A stretch of DNA of 64,000 nucleotides from Micromonospora sp. NBC_00421 (GCF_036017915.1 NZ_CP107929.1:6065001-6129000); one strand, 5' to 3'. Positions 34,365-42,645 are shown, counted from the first letter of the stretch. Made by a program: numbers and translations. The notes: generated by a model not told the origin, from the sequence alone.

Positions 34365-35309
34365 GTGCACGTACTGGTAACCGGTGGCCTGGGATTCCTC
34401 GGCCACGCCGTCACCCGCGAGCTACTCGCCACCGGCCACCGGGTCACCGTCATGACCCGGGGCCGAGGTGACCGCACCCCGCCCCCTGGTGCCGAGCTGG
34501 TGACGGGAGACATCCGCGACCGCGACCGCGTCGCCGACATCGTCCAGCAGGGCGGGTACGGCGGCGTGGTGCATCTCGCTGCGCTCACCAGCGGCCGAGA
34601 CTCATTCGCCGACCCGCTGAGCTACTTCGACGTCAACGCCACCGGCACCCTGAACCTCCTCATGGCCCTGGACGCCGCACGCTCGACCACCGCACCGGCC
34701 GCCCTGGTCTTTGCCTCCACCAACATCGTGTACGGATCACAGCACCACGGCGCACTCTCCGAAGACCTCGACCCACACCCCGAAAGCCCTTACGCGGCAT
34801 CGAAAGTCGCCGCCGAGCAGATGGTGGCGGCCTACGCAGCGACCGGAGCTATCGGCGCGATCACCGTACGGCCCTTCAACATCGCCGGAGCGGTCGACGG
34901 CATCACTGATACCGACCGGGCACGGATCATCCCCAACGTCTTCCGTGCGATCACCGGCCAACTCGATTACGTGACGCTGAACGGAGATGGGTCGGCAGTA
35001 CGAGACTTCGTGCACGTCGCCGATGTAGCCATCGCCGTCCGACTCGCCCTGGCCGCATGCGCCCCAGGGATCTGCCAGACCGTCAACCTCGGTTCAGGCA
35101 TCGGAACGAGCATGGCCAGCGTGGTAGCCGCCGCCGAACAGGTCACCGGGCGCTCGGTCAACCTCCATCGTCAGCCACCCAAACCGGAGCCAGCGAATCT
35201 GATGGCGGACGTCAGCCGCGCCCGGAGCGTCCTTGACTGGACGCCAGTAAGGTCAGAAATAGTCGCTATTATTATAGAGGCATGGGAGGCATGGGAGGGG
35301 CGAACCTGA
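34365..35309 (+). CDS. NAD-dependent epimerase/dehydratase (extended SDR)
   Basis: 314 aa. LVTGGLGFLGHAVTREL is the NAD-binding TGxxGxxG, ASTNIVYGS the active Ser/Thr strand, and YAASK at about 143-147 the catalytic Tyr-Lys. PFNIAGA and the RDFVHVADVA segment are typical of UDP-sugar 4-epimerases and similar enzymes. The substrate is unknown. The GTG start follows GGGGAGAG and the gene is coupled to the XRE-Nudix gene (1-nt gap). A sugar epimerase beside a regulator in an AICE is unusual cargo. AT-rich sequence begins at its 3' end. Confidence 0.85.
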   Translation: MHVLVTGGLGFLGHAVTRELLATGHRVTVMTRGRGDRTPPPGAELVTGDIRDRDRVADIVQQGGYGGVVHLAALTSGRDSFADPLSYFDVNATGTLNLLMALDAARSTTAPAALVFASTNIVYGSQHHGALSEDLDPHPESPYAASKVAAEQMVAAYAATGAIGAITVRPFNIAGAVDGITDTDRARIIPNVFRAITGQLDYVTLNGDGSAVRDFVHVADVAIAVRLALAACAPGICQTVNLGSGIGTSMASVVAAAEQVTGRSVNLHRQPPKPEPANLMADVSRARSVLDWTPVRSEIVAIIIEAWEAWEGRT

Positions 35310-35450
35310 GGGGCGTCCTTCCAGCCGCTTCCGTGAGCCGAGCAGGTCGGGCCGGTGTAAAACGGTTGCGAATCGCGAGTGGGGTCCATGTTGTTATCTA
35401 GCCTCCCGCTATTGTCGCCGAAAATGACCAGTAGATCGGGGTGGCACTAT

Positions 35451-37139
35451 TTACGCGAGATTCCCAGGTGCTGGGGAATTGGTAGGTGTTTCCTCTGCCG
35501 CCCTTGCCAGCGCCGCCACGATGTCATCGTGGCTCACCTCAATGACGAAGCTTTGAGGAGTGAGTTTCAAGTCGGCGTAGGCGCATCCTAGTTCGGCCAG
35601 GCGGCGGGCACGCTCCGCAAGGAACAAGTCAAAGTTGTCGTCGAAAAGCGCGTCGGGGAGCAGGGCGGCTCGCCTAACATGCTCAATGTCTATCGGCATC
35701 AGCCGCCGATACTCCGATGGAGCCTTGTCGCTAATGGTGCGATTGTCTGACCGGGAGATAATGGCGAAGTTTGCTAACGAGTTGATGCGCTTGAATTCCG
35801 CGCCTTCGCGAGCGAGATGCGCTCGCGGAAAGCAGTGATGGTATTCCTTCCTGTTGGGCTCTGCTAGAACATCCTCGATCGGGACAGGCTCTCCAGATAT
35901 AAAGCTGCGAGGATTGAGCGAGGCAAGTAAGAGAATTAAAGTCTTACTCGCCACGTTCTTGCCCGAGAATGTGTTTGAGAGAAAGAAGTCGGGGCCGAGT
36001 TTGGCGTAGATTTCCCCTAGCGTATTCGGCAACCCCTGCCGCAGCTTGACAGCTTCATCGATATCACGCTTTATGTTGCGCTGGGGGTTGCCGCTGTATC
36101 GATGAGAGAAGGCGCATCGCCAGAACCACCGCACGAGTGACCGGCGCTGTTCGTCAGTCACCGGGTCTGACTGCCGCACCGAGAAGAACGCGGCGAGCGG
36201 AATTAGCATACTGGAGTAGGGAAGGAACTTGAGGTGACGGACATGAAAATTCGCTCGCACGAAATCTATCGAACGCCTAATTGCGTTCTCGACAATTGGA
36301 AAAGCTTCTCGAACGCTTGCCCCGTTGACGTCCACTAGCGATGTCGGCGAGGGTTCCCGCATTAGAACGGCCGCCGTGCACCTCATCATGAGGTCACTAT
36401 CGTCGCCGACGTCTTCGAAGCCGAAGTCCCCAAACTCTTCTGCCAGGTCCAAAAAGCGCTGCTGAAGGTTGAACTCTTCGCTCCAGGTCCAAGCCGTTAG
36501 CAGTTGGTAGGTATCCAGCGGGATGCCCATCCTATTAACTCGCTCGAAGACGATTGCGACACTAGTCCTGTCCTCCGTCTCGAACGTCTGCACAGGTATC
36601 AGGAGAGAGAGGAATCGCTGTTGAACGCGAGCGATTTCGCGATGCTTGGGCTCGTCGAGGTTGCGCGTAAGTAGAGAGAATTCCACCGGCTCAAGGAAGG
36701 CAGCTAGTGGAAAGTGTCGCTCAGTATCGACTTGGTCATCAGCGAGAGCGACGAAACGTGAATCCTGAACATCGTCAAGGGCGGCGAAGTCATAATAGAT
36801 GGGTAACCAGGAGTCGGGATCAGTAACGGCAGGGACAAGCGATCGCTGGAAGGCTGTGAATATTGCTGTCAGTCGCTGCTGTCCGTCCAGTACATAGTCA
36901 ACCGGATAATCTTTGTCCGGCGGCGGCAGCACGAAGGTCCCGAGTTGGTTCTCCCTCTTCAGCCGCTCACTGGTCCGCCACAGAAGAATAGATCCGACCG
37001 GAAATTGCTTGTAGATGGAATCCATGAGGAGCGCCGACCGTTGCGGCGGCCATACAAACTTGCGCTGGAACCCTGGAACTCTGATCGTCCCGTCGATGAG
37101 GCGATCGATGGCCGATTGGATGCTGAGGTGGTCGCTCAC
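35451..37139 (-). CDS. DUF262 and HNH nuclease (GmrSD-like type IV restriction)
   Basis: 562 aa. The N-terminal DUF262 domain shows VPGFQRKFVW and the DGQQRL motif at about 82-87, the NTP-binding site of GmrS-like proteins. A C-terminal DUF1524-like HNH nuclease has YHHCFPRAHL at about 424-433, then LANFAIISRSDNRTISDKAP. Fusions of this kind restrict modified phage DNA (GmrSD, BrxU); the substrate here is unknown. Its GC content and codon use are clearly lower than in neighbouring genes, so it looks like a recent addition to the element. It is transcribed alone, against the epimerase gene. Confidence 0.85.
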   Translation of the reverse strand: MSDHLSIQSAIDRLIDGTIRVPGFQRKFVWPPQRSALLMDSIYKQFPVGSILLWRTSERLKRENQLGTFVLPPPDKDYPVDYVLDGQQRLTAIFTAFQRSLVPAVTDPDSWLPIYYDFAALDDVQDSRFVALADDQVDTERHFPLAAFLEPVEFSLLTRNLDEPKHREIARVQQRFLSLLIPVQTFETEDRTSVAIVFERVNRMGIPLDTYQLLTAWTWSEEFNLQQRFLDLAEEFGDFGFEDVGDDSDLMMRCTAAVLMREPSPTSLVDVNGASVREAFPIVENAIRRSIDFVRANFHVRHLKFLPYSSMLIPLAAFFSVRQSDPVTDEQRRSLVRWFWRCAFSHRYSGNPQRNIKRDIDEAVKLRQGLPNTLGEIYAKLGPDFFLSNTFSGKNVASKTLILLLASLNPRSFISGEPVPIEDVLAEPNRKEYHHCFPRAHLAREGAEFKRINSLANFAIISRSDNRTISDKAPSEYRRLMPIDIEHVRRAALLPDALFDDNFDLFLAERARRLAELGCAYADLKLTPQSFVIEVSHDDIVAALARAAEETPTNSPAPGNLA

Positions 37140-37670
37140 GGAGAGCAGTGTAAGTGAATATGGGCACTCCTCGCAGCTCTGTGCTCGGCCGGCTCACGGG
37201 CCACGCTGCTAGAAATGTCTTTGTTGCCGCTCGTTCATTTAGGTTTGGCACGATATGATCCCATCGGATTCAGCAGCGGTGCCGCAGTACTGCGTGCCTG
37301 CCGTGTCCAGCCCCTGGAACCCGTTTGCTCCCAAGCGGTATCGGCCGAGAAGCCAGATCCGATGGACTGACCAGGCATGTAGCAAGTAGTCGATCGGTTA
37401 ATCTCGTCGGTCTGAACTAGCGAATTGGGCGGTAAGCGTGCACGTCAAACACCCTGCGTCACGTATCGATTGCGGCGAGTTAACTGATGACCCCTTGTCT
37501 GAGAGTTGACCCCTGCGGCGGAAGCCTCTGCAATGGATGCAACGAAATCACGTCCGTGAAGTTCGCTGGAAATAGCGAAAAGCCCGGGGCCTAATCCGGG
37601 CGTTCGCTACGTGACCTCGTTTCTGTGAAGAACCGATGGCCGAGTGGCTCGGCCGAAGTGAGGAGTCAGC
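37140..37670. other. Lower-GC intergenic region with a hairpin
   Basis: No gene is seen. The region keeps the lower GC of the DUF262 gene as far as about 37560. A hairpin at 37573-37608 has an outer arm AGCGAA/TTCGCT and an inner arm GCCCGG/CCGGGC, upstream of the small membrane-protein gene. The stretch TTTGGCACGATATGAT near 37245 could include a -10 box, but the promoter is not certain. Confidence 0.5.
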
Positions 37671-37826
37671 GTGACAGTAGCGCCACCGCCGGAAGGGGTC
37701 GACACGGAGCGCACCGACCCGCATAAGCGGGCACTGGAGTACATGAGGGCCATCCCCGCGCTCATGCAGGGCTTGGCTGCTCTGCTGATCGCCGTGGCGA
37801 CGGTTTGGACCATCTGGTTCCGGTAG
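37671..37826 (+). CDS. Small single-span membrane protein at the right end of the AICE
   Basis: 51 aa. A Pro/Glu-rich N-terminus (VAPPPEGVDTERTDP) precedes one membrane helix (MQGLAALLIAVATVWTIWF). GTG start with AGGAG 6 nt upstream, TAG stop. No family recognised. It is the last gene before attR, where AICEs often keep small membrane proteins. Confidence 0.6.
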   Translation: MTVAPPPEGVDTERTDPHKRALEYMRAIPALMQGLAALLIAVATVWTIWFR

Positions 37827-37881
37827 TGACTCATCCGGTGGTCCCGGGGACCTCGCGTCGTGCGCCATACGTGGCCCTGGT

Positions 37882-37902
37882 GGTCTCAGTTCTGGTCTCG
37901 TT
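37882..37902. repeat. Candidate integrase arm-type sites, P side
   Basis: GGTCTCAGTT followed with a 12-bp period by GGTCTCGTT, 94 nt before attR. It matches the doublet at 19333-19354. In the excised circle the two doublets would flank the core in the same orientation. Confidence 0.55.
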
Positions 37903-37995
37903 CGTCGTGATGTGCCGGTGCGTGGACGCGTTCGCGCGACCGTGTCGCACCTCGTCACGGCCACTACTGCATTCACCTGGATGCAGGGTCGCAGA

Positions 37996-38054
37996 CCTCG
38001 AAAGCGTGTGAGGGTTTACGCCCTCCGCGGGTTCAAATCCCGCCGCCACCGCTC
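37996..38054 (+). repeat. attR, right 59-bp core repeat (tRNA-Ser fragment)
   Basis: Identical to 19217-19275. It is the original chromosomal 3' half of tRNA-Ser(CGA), now without a 5' half, so it is not a functional tRNA gene. Confidence 0.95.
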
Positions 38055-38066
38055 GTGACAAGCGAG

Positions 38067-38104
38067 AACGCCCGGTGCGATCCGTGAGGATCGCACCGGG
38101 CGTT
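38067..38104 (+). terminator. Original tRNA-Ser terminator
   Basis: Perfect 17-bp arms (AACGCCCGGTGCGATCC and its complement) around GTGA. It is the ancestral terminator of the tRNA gene, now separated from it by the element; the element carries a near copy at 19288. Confidence 0.9.
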
Positions 38105-38156
38105 CCGCGTTTGCCCGGCCCGGCCGGCCCCCGATCGGAGCCGGCCCGCGACCGGG

Positions 38157-40613
38157 TCAGGACGTGCCGGCGTTCCGCTGGCCCACTCGGTAGGTGGCGG
38201 TGTTGCCGTCGGTGTCCAGCAGCACGGTGACCGGGCCGGGAGGCAGCGTGCAGGTGACAGTGCCCTGGGCGGCGCGGTCCGTCCCGCACGTCGACCGACC
38301 CGTCCCGCCAAAGACGGTCAGCCGGGCCCGGCCGGTGCCGGCGGTGCGCGCCCAGGTGAAGGTCTGCCGGGCGGCGGTCTGGTCGGGCGGGACGGTGAAG
38401 CAGGCCGCGAGGCGGTCCGGGCCGGCGGTCACCGTGGTGTCCGTGGTGTCCCGGGGCAGCGGCGGGCAGACCGGCGCGTCGGTCCGGGCGAAGCCCACCG
38501 TGTACGAGAGCTGCGCGACCCAGCTGTGCCCGGTGAGCAGCGCCGAGTGCGGTGCCGGACCGTCCAGGGTGCAGCCGTGCCAGGTGTACCACCAGAGGCT
38601 GCACTCCGACTCACCGTCGGCGTCCACGATGTCGACGTTCAGTGCGGCGTCGACCGGCAGCAGCGTGGCGATCGACGCCCCGGACGGGGTGGGCAGGACC
38701 ACGCAGTCGATCTGGCCGGAGGTGTCGATCCGGCCCCGGTGCGGCGCGTCGGCCCAGCCGGCGTCGGAGACCGGTGTGCACCCGGCCGGCCGCAGCGGCA
38801 GCAGCGACACCGCGAACTCGGTGGTGCTTGTGGCGTCCACGCTGGCCAACAGGGTGTGCCGGCCCGCGGGCAGCGGGCAGCGGACCTGGGCGCAGACCGT
38901 CCGGCCGGCGGCGTCGAGGACCCGGGCGAACGTGGTCACGTTGTCGCCGCGCAGGGCGGTCACCCGGTAGACCCCGGCGGCCGGGACGTCCAGGATTCGG
39001 CACGCGACCGGGGCCGGGGCGCCGACGGGCGCGGCGCCGTAGCGGCCGGGCCGGACCGTGGGGCAGCCCATCGGGTCGGAGATCCGCCGGATACCCAACG
39101 GGTACGTCTCGACGGTGTTCCCGCTCCACTCCCGGTACGAGATCACCCGGTAGTCGCCGTCGGCCGGGAGCACGCAGCCGACCTGGTCGGTAGGCTCGGT
39201 GCAGATCCGGTTGCCACCCGTGTCCTGGGTCCAGCGTTCACCGGACACGATGACCCGTTCACCGGCCCGGCCGGTGAAGGGCTGGCAGTTGGTCTGTACC
39301 CGGGCGACCTGGCTCACCTGGAGGGCCGGTTGGTCCCAGGGGGCGTAGCCGGTGGTCGGCGCGCACCCGTCGGCCCGGTCGAGCGGGTTCAGCGCCACCT
39401 CGTACCGGTGGGTCCGGTCGGCGTACAGGGGGCCGCTGACCAGCAGGGTGTACCGGCCGGCGGCCGGCACGGTGCAGACCGGGACGCCCTCCCGGGCGCA
39501 GACCTGAGCGCCTGTGGCATCCAGCACCTGCCAGTCGAAGCTGGTGGCGTCGAGGCTGACGGCGCGGACGAGCAGCGGCCGGGCCGCGTCGGTGCCGAAG
39601 GTGTGGCAGGTCGCCTCGCCGGCCGGGGTCGCGCCGCTGTTCACGGCGCTGCCCGGGTCGCCGTACGGAGCGAGCGGCAGGCTCTGGCAGCCCGCCGGGT
39701 CGGACAGCCGCCGCGCCTTGACCAGGTGGGTGCCCTCCTTGCCGTACTGTTCCCAGCTCAGCAGCCGGTAGGGGCCCGGCCGGTCGAGCCGGCAGTCACC
39801 GCCGCCGTAGCTCAACTCGCAGAGCGTCAGGTGCCGCCCGTCAAGGATCAGCCCCCGTATGTCGCGCGGACCGCCCGGGTCGGCGAACCGCAGCAGCGCA
39901 CCGGCTGGCTGGTCGAACAGGTGACACCGGGCGGCCGCACCGGCCGGCAGCGTCACCGTGCTCCCCGGTGACCCGAAGTCGAACAGGTCCGCCGGCAACT
40001 GCCCGCAGCTCGACGGGGTATGCGTCGACTCGGCCGCGATCGTGTAGTCGCCCCGCCCGGTCGAGTACGGCAGTTGCAGGGTGATCCGGTACGTCCCGGC
40101 GGCACCGACCCGACAGCGGTTCGCGTCCACGCCGAGCCGGCAGAGCTCCCGGCCGGTGGCATCGGTGACCCGGCCACCGACGGAGTCCCGCCCGGTGCCC
40201 CGACCGAGCTGGACGAGCAGCAGGTCGTCGGCGGCGGTGGTGGTGACGGTCCAGACGTCCTGCGCCTGGTCGACGATCGCGGCGCAGGTGGCGACCGTGC
40301 CGAGGGCCAGACCGCCGCCGCAGCGTGAGCGGGGTGGCTTGGGCTGCCGGGTGACGGTGGTGGACCGGGTACGCGGCTGTTCGGTGCTCAGCCCGGTGGC
40401 CTGCGACGCCGGATCCGATGTGGCGGGTGCCGACGCCGGCGAGCCCGTCGCCGTGGTGCCGGACGTACCGACCACCGCGGCCGGTGTCGGTGCCCCGTCA
40501 CCTGCGGCGATCGGGCCTACTGCCAGGGTCGAGACGAGCAGGGTGGCCAGCGCGAGGCGTGGCAGTGACTTCCCGGCCCGGATCACCGGGCGGGACAGGA
40601 CTGTGCGTGACAT
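38157..40613 (-). CDS. Secreted multi-repeat Cys-rich protein of unknown function
   Basis: 818 aa. A signal peptide (LALATLLVSTLAVGPIAA) is followed by a Thr/Ser/Pro-rich stretch (to about 95) and seven tandem beta-rich units of about 90-115 aa. Each unit has a leading Cys before a Leu/Pro turn, a second Cys about 20 residues on, a Cys-x5-10-Cys pair in the second half, and a Gly-x-Tyr/His closing strand (AGTYRI, PGPYRLL, AGRYTLL, DGDYRVI, AGRHTLL). This suggests four Cys and two disulfides per unit. No family recognised. The units resemble adhesive or ligand-binding beta-sandwiches, so a surface-binding role is inferred. ATG after a GGGGG ribosome site. Confidence 0.8.
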   Translation of the reverse strand: MSRTVLSRPVIRAGKSLPRLALATLLVSTLAVGPIAAGDGAPTPAAVVGTSGTTATGSPASAPATSDPASQATGLSTEQPRTRSTTVTRQPKPPRSRCGGGLALGTVATCAAIVDQAQDVWTVTTTAADDLLLVQLGRGTGRDSVGGRVTDATGRELCRLGVDANRCRVGAAGTYRITLQLPYSTGRGDYTIAAESTHTPSSCGQLPADLFDFGSPGSTVTLPAGAAARCHLFDQPAGALLRFADPGGPRDIRGLILDGRHLTLCELSYGGGDCRLDRPGPYRLLSWEQYGKEGTHLVKARRLSDPAGCQSLPLAPYGDPGSAVNSGATPAGEATCHTFGTDAARPLLVRAVSLDATSFDWQVLDATGAQVCAREGVPVCTVPAAGRYTLLVSGPLYADRTHRYEVALNPLDRADGCAPTTGYAPWDQPALQVSQVARVQTNCQPFTGRAGERVIVSGERWTQDTGGNRICTEPTDQVGCVLPADGDYRVISYREWSGNTVETYPLGIRRISDPMGCPTVRPGRYGAAPVGAPAPVACRILDVPAAGVYRVTALRGDNVTTFARVLDAAGRTVCAQVRCPLPAGRHTLLASVDATSTTEFAVSLLPLRPAGCTPVSDAGWADAPHRGRIDTSGQIDCVVLPTPSGASIATLLPVDAALNVDIVDADGESECSLWWYTWHGCTLDGPAPHSALLTGHSWVAQLSYTVGFARTDAPVCPPLPRDTTDTTVTAGPDRLAACFTVPPDQTAARQTFTWARTAGTGRARLTVFGGTGRSTCGTDRAAQGTVTCTLPPGPVTVLLDTDGNTATYRVGQRNAGTS

Positions 40614-40703
40614 CGATCCCCCGTGTGCTGCCCACGCCGACTGCGTGGCCAGGAGATGTTCTCATCGGGGCCGGTCACGGACAATCCACGTCGTGGCTGC
40701 AGT

Positions 40704-41234
40704 TCAGCAGGGGCCGTAACCCTCGTCGAAGAGGCGGCGGGCCCAGTCGGCGTACCCGGCGATGATCTCCCGGACGGCCGTGCCGTCGTGCAGGAAGAGG
40801 TACCCCCGGTCGCCGTCGCGGGCGAGCAGTCCGTCGAACCGGTACGTCCGCTGTGGAGCGTGCAGCCGGACCGCCGACGGGTACCGGCGCAGCACCTCCC
40901 CGACGGGGGTGCCGACGGTGATCCCCTCCGGGGTGCTCATCGGGTCGTCGAGCCAGAGCAGCACCAGCCGGTCGTCGACGAAGATCGGGCTGGCCGTGCC
41001 GTGTCCGGCCAGCGTCGTACCGCAGGTGTCGGCATCGGCGCGGAGCATTCCGCGCCGGGTCAGCTCCGCCTCGCTGACGCCGAACTCGGCTCCGGCCAGG
41101 CCGTGCAACCCGACCACCTGGCTGGCACCGATGGGCCGCGCCGGAGCGTCGTGCTCCGATGGCCGGCGGCCGCTGCCCGATGCGGTGGCAGCCACCAGCA
41201 ATGCCGCAAGGACGGCAAATTGTCGCAATGTCAT
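40704..41234 (-). CDS. Secreted hypothetical protein
   Basis: 176 aa. A short signal peptide (LAALLVAATASG) is followed by a compact domain that includes GLAGAEFGVSEAELTRRGML and GITVGTPVGEVLRRYPSA, repeated phrases of the form Gly-x-Thr/Ser-x-x-Glu-Leu/Val. Such phrases occur in small exported proteins with a tandem fold. Two Cys (TCGTTL and the C-terminal GPC) could pair. Function unknown. The ATG overlaps the stop of the upstream gene by 4 nt (ATGA), so the two are a coupled operon. Confidence 0.75.
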   Translation of the reverse strand: MTLRQFAVLAALLVAATASGSGRRPSEHDAPARPIGASQVVGLHGLAGAEFGVSEAELTRRGMLRADADTCGTTLAGHGTASPIFVDDRLVLLWLDDPMSTPEGITVGTPVGEVLRRYPSAVRLHAPQRTYRFDGLLARDGDRGYLFLHDGTAVREIIAGYADWARRLFDEGYGPC

Positions 41235-41845
41235 GGAATCCCCCAGTCCACAACGGGACCGGGGCGTTCAGGTTGCTGGTCGGCCGGGAATTGCTGCTCC
41301 TCCCATTCCTCGGCCAGCTCGTCCCAGTAGTCGGCAGTCAGCCCACGCCGGCCGTGGGTCAGCCAACCGGCGGTGTTCCGCTCCAGGTGCAGGCCCAGTT
41401 CGGCGAACGGGTCGAGCCATCGGCCGGGCTCCGCGCCGAGCCGCGCCAACGCCGCGTTGATCGGCCACTCGACGCGCGGCAGCGTGAAGGTGCTGTCGAA
41501 GCGCGGACCCCAGCTCAACCGGCCGTCGAGCCAGACCGCCGACGCCTGTCGACCGAGACCCCCGGCGAACTCCGCCTCCAGGTACGCCACCGGCCCGCGC
41601 CGCGACCAGCGGTCCAGCAGCCCAGCCAGGGCCGGCGAGAGGACCAGCTCGAACGGCTGCCCGGCGGTCGGCTCCTCGGGGTGGTAGTCCGGCAGCGCGC
41701 CGGTCAGCTCCTCGACCAGTTGCGGGGTCACCGGCAGCAGCGCGAAATCCTGCCGGAGCGCGGCCAGCACCGCGTGATCCAGGTCGGCGGTCTGCTCGCG
41801 CAGCAGCTCGACATCCGCGACGACCGCGCTGAGCTGGTAACTCAT
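41231..41845 (-). CDS. Cytoplasmic hypothetical protein, coupled to a secreted partner
   Basis: 204 aa. No signal peptide. The N-terminal 40 residues are helical and WXG100-like in length (LSAVVADVELLREQTADLDHAV); the rest is alpha/beta with many Trp (WLDGRLSWGPRFD, VEWPINAAL). No family recognised. ATG with GGGGGGATC upstream. It is coupled by a 4-nt overlap to the secreted protein gene. A palindromic site lies in its promoter region (41858-41878). Possible roles with type VII-like export are only inference. Confidence 0.65.
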   Translation of the reverse strand: MSYQLSAVVADVELLREQTADLDHAVLAALRQDFALLPVTPQLVEELTGALPDYHPEEPTAGQPFELVLSPALAGLLDRWSRRGPVAYLEAEFAGGLGRQASAVWLDGRLSWGPRFDSTFTLPRVEWPINAALARLGAEPGRWLDPFAELGLHLERNTAGWLTHGRRGLTADYWDELAEEWEEQQFPADQQPERPGPVVDWGIP

Positions 41846-41857
41846 CCGATCCCCCCG

Positions 41858-41878
41858 CTGTCCACACCCTGTGGATAG
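41858..41878. promoter_or_regulatory. Inverted pair of DnaA-box-like sites
   Basis: CTGTCCACA at 41858-41866 and TGTGGATAG at 41870-41878 face each other 3 nt apart, 13 nt upstream of the start at 41845. Each differs from the actinobacterial DnaA box TTGTCCACA in one or two bases. It may be a DnaA site or another regulator's operator. Confidence 0.4.
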
Positions 41879-41995
41879 CACATGTGTACGACGGATCCGG
41901 GCCGCCGTGGATGCCCGCACCGTACCGGTGTTCATGGCGGAGGGTGTACCGGTCTGCACGCCGGCGAGTGCTGTGCCCGATGGTTGGTCGGCTGT

Positions 41996-42202
41996 CTACT
42001 CGTCGTCTTCCGCAGGTGTGCGGGGAGGTCGGTGGTGGCGTGCCCACTCGTCGACCTCGTCGGCGTCCCAGACAGTGGTGCCGATCAGTCGGGCGAGTGG
42101 TTCGGGGAAGCCGGGTCTGCGGGTTATCTGTAGGACCCGCTGCCGCGACACGTTGAACAGGGCGGCCAGTTCGCCCGGTCCGTACAAGCGCGGTCGCTTC
42201 AC
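41996..42202 (-). CDS. AlpA-like helix-turn-helix protein
   Basis: 68 aa. LYGPGELAALFNVSRQRVLQITRR is a MerR/AlpA-type recognition helix, followed by the wing GTTVWDADEVDEWA. It resembles excisionases and small plasmid regulators. The GTG start follows a GAAGGG ribosome site. It lies outside the relic element at 42686, but near it, and may once have belonged to it or to another element (inference). Confidence 0.7.
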   Translation of the reverse strand: MKRPRLYGPGELAALFNVSRQRVLQITRRPGFPEPLARLIGTTVWDADEVDEWARHHRPPRTPAEDDE

Positions 42203-42358
42203 CCTTCGACCGTAGGCACGGCGCTGGCTTGACTATCGCTCCTTGCTGATTGACAAGTGGGTGCGCGGTGATGTGAGGTAGGGATGGCCTCCGGCCTGGT
42301 GGAGGAGCTTCCCGGCGGGCCGGGGTGCCGTGAAGATCGACCCCACCTCGGAGGCGAG

Positions 42359-42607
42359 ATGCAAAGACACGCGCCGCTCAAACCGCTCTGGATCTGCACC
42401 GCCGATGCGCTGCCCTGGCCCTGCGGGCAGGCCCGACTCGACATGGTCGCCGACTACGCGGGGGAGCGGGTGAATCTCGCTGTCGACCTTGCCGGGCTGT
42501 TCGTGGAGGCGATGGCCGACCTGACCCGGACCTGCCCCGAGCCGCCCGACCCGATCACCACGTACCAGCGCTTCCTGGGCTGGGTGAAGACGACGCACAG
42601 GGCCTGA
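42359..42607 (+). CDS. Small conserved hypothetical protein with PWPC motif
   Basis: 82 aa. HAPLKPLWICTADALPWPC and FVEAMADLTRTCPEPP match a family of short actinomycete proteins with a Trp-x-Cys, a PWPC motif and an ending RFLGWV. Three Cys may bind metal. Function unknown. The ATG at 42359 has GGAGGCGAG just upstream; the longer frame from 42284 has a weak N-terminus. It is followed by a terminator hairpin and the relic att site. Confidence 0.7.
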   Translation: MQRHAPLKPLWICTADALPWPCGQARLDMVADYAGERVNLAVDLAGLFVEAMADLTRTCPEPPDPITTYQRFLGWVKTTHRA

Positions 42608-42645
42608 ACGGGCCGGCGTGCCCCCGACAGGCTGGGAAACGACGA

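Larger units (their letters stand above)
19217..38054. mobile_element. Actinomycete integrative and conjugative element (AICE) in tRNA-Ser(CGA)
   Basis: An 18.8-kb insertion bounded by identical 59-bp direct repeats formed from the 3' half of the tRNA gene. Module order matches pSAM2-like AICEs: integrase and excisionase next to the att site, replication (iterons, helicase, primase-polymerase), an FtsK/TraB translocase for double-stranded DNA transfer, small Spd-like membrane proteins, and XRE regulators read the other way. No relaxase or type IV secretion genes are seen, as expected for this class. Cargo includes a PAPS-reductase/DUF4326 cassette and a DUF262-HNH gene of lower GC. All core genes look intact, so it may still be mobile. 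Confidence 0.92.

Noticed and set aside
37996..38054. A second tRNA-Ser(CGA) gene
   Set aside because: Only the 3' half is present; the upstream sequence does not form a D-arm or acceptor 5' strand.
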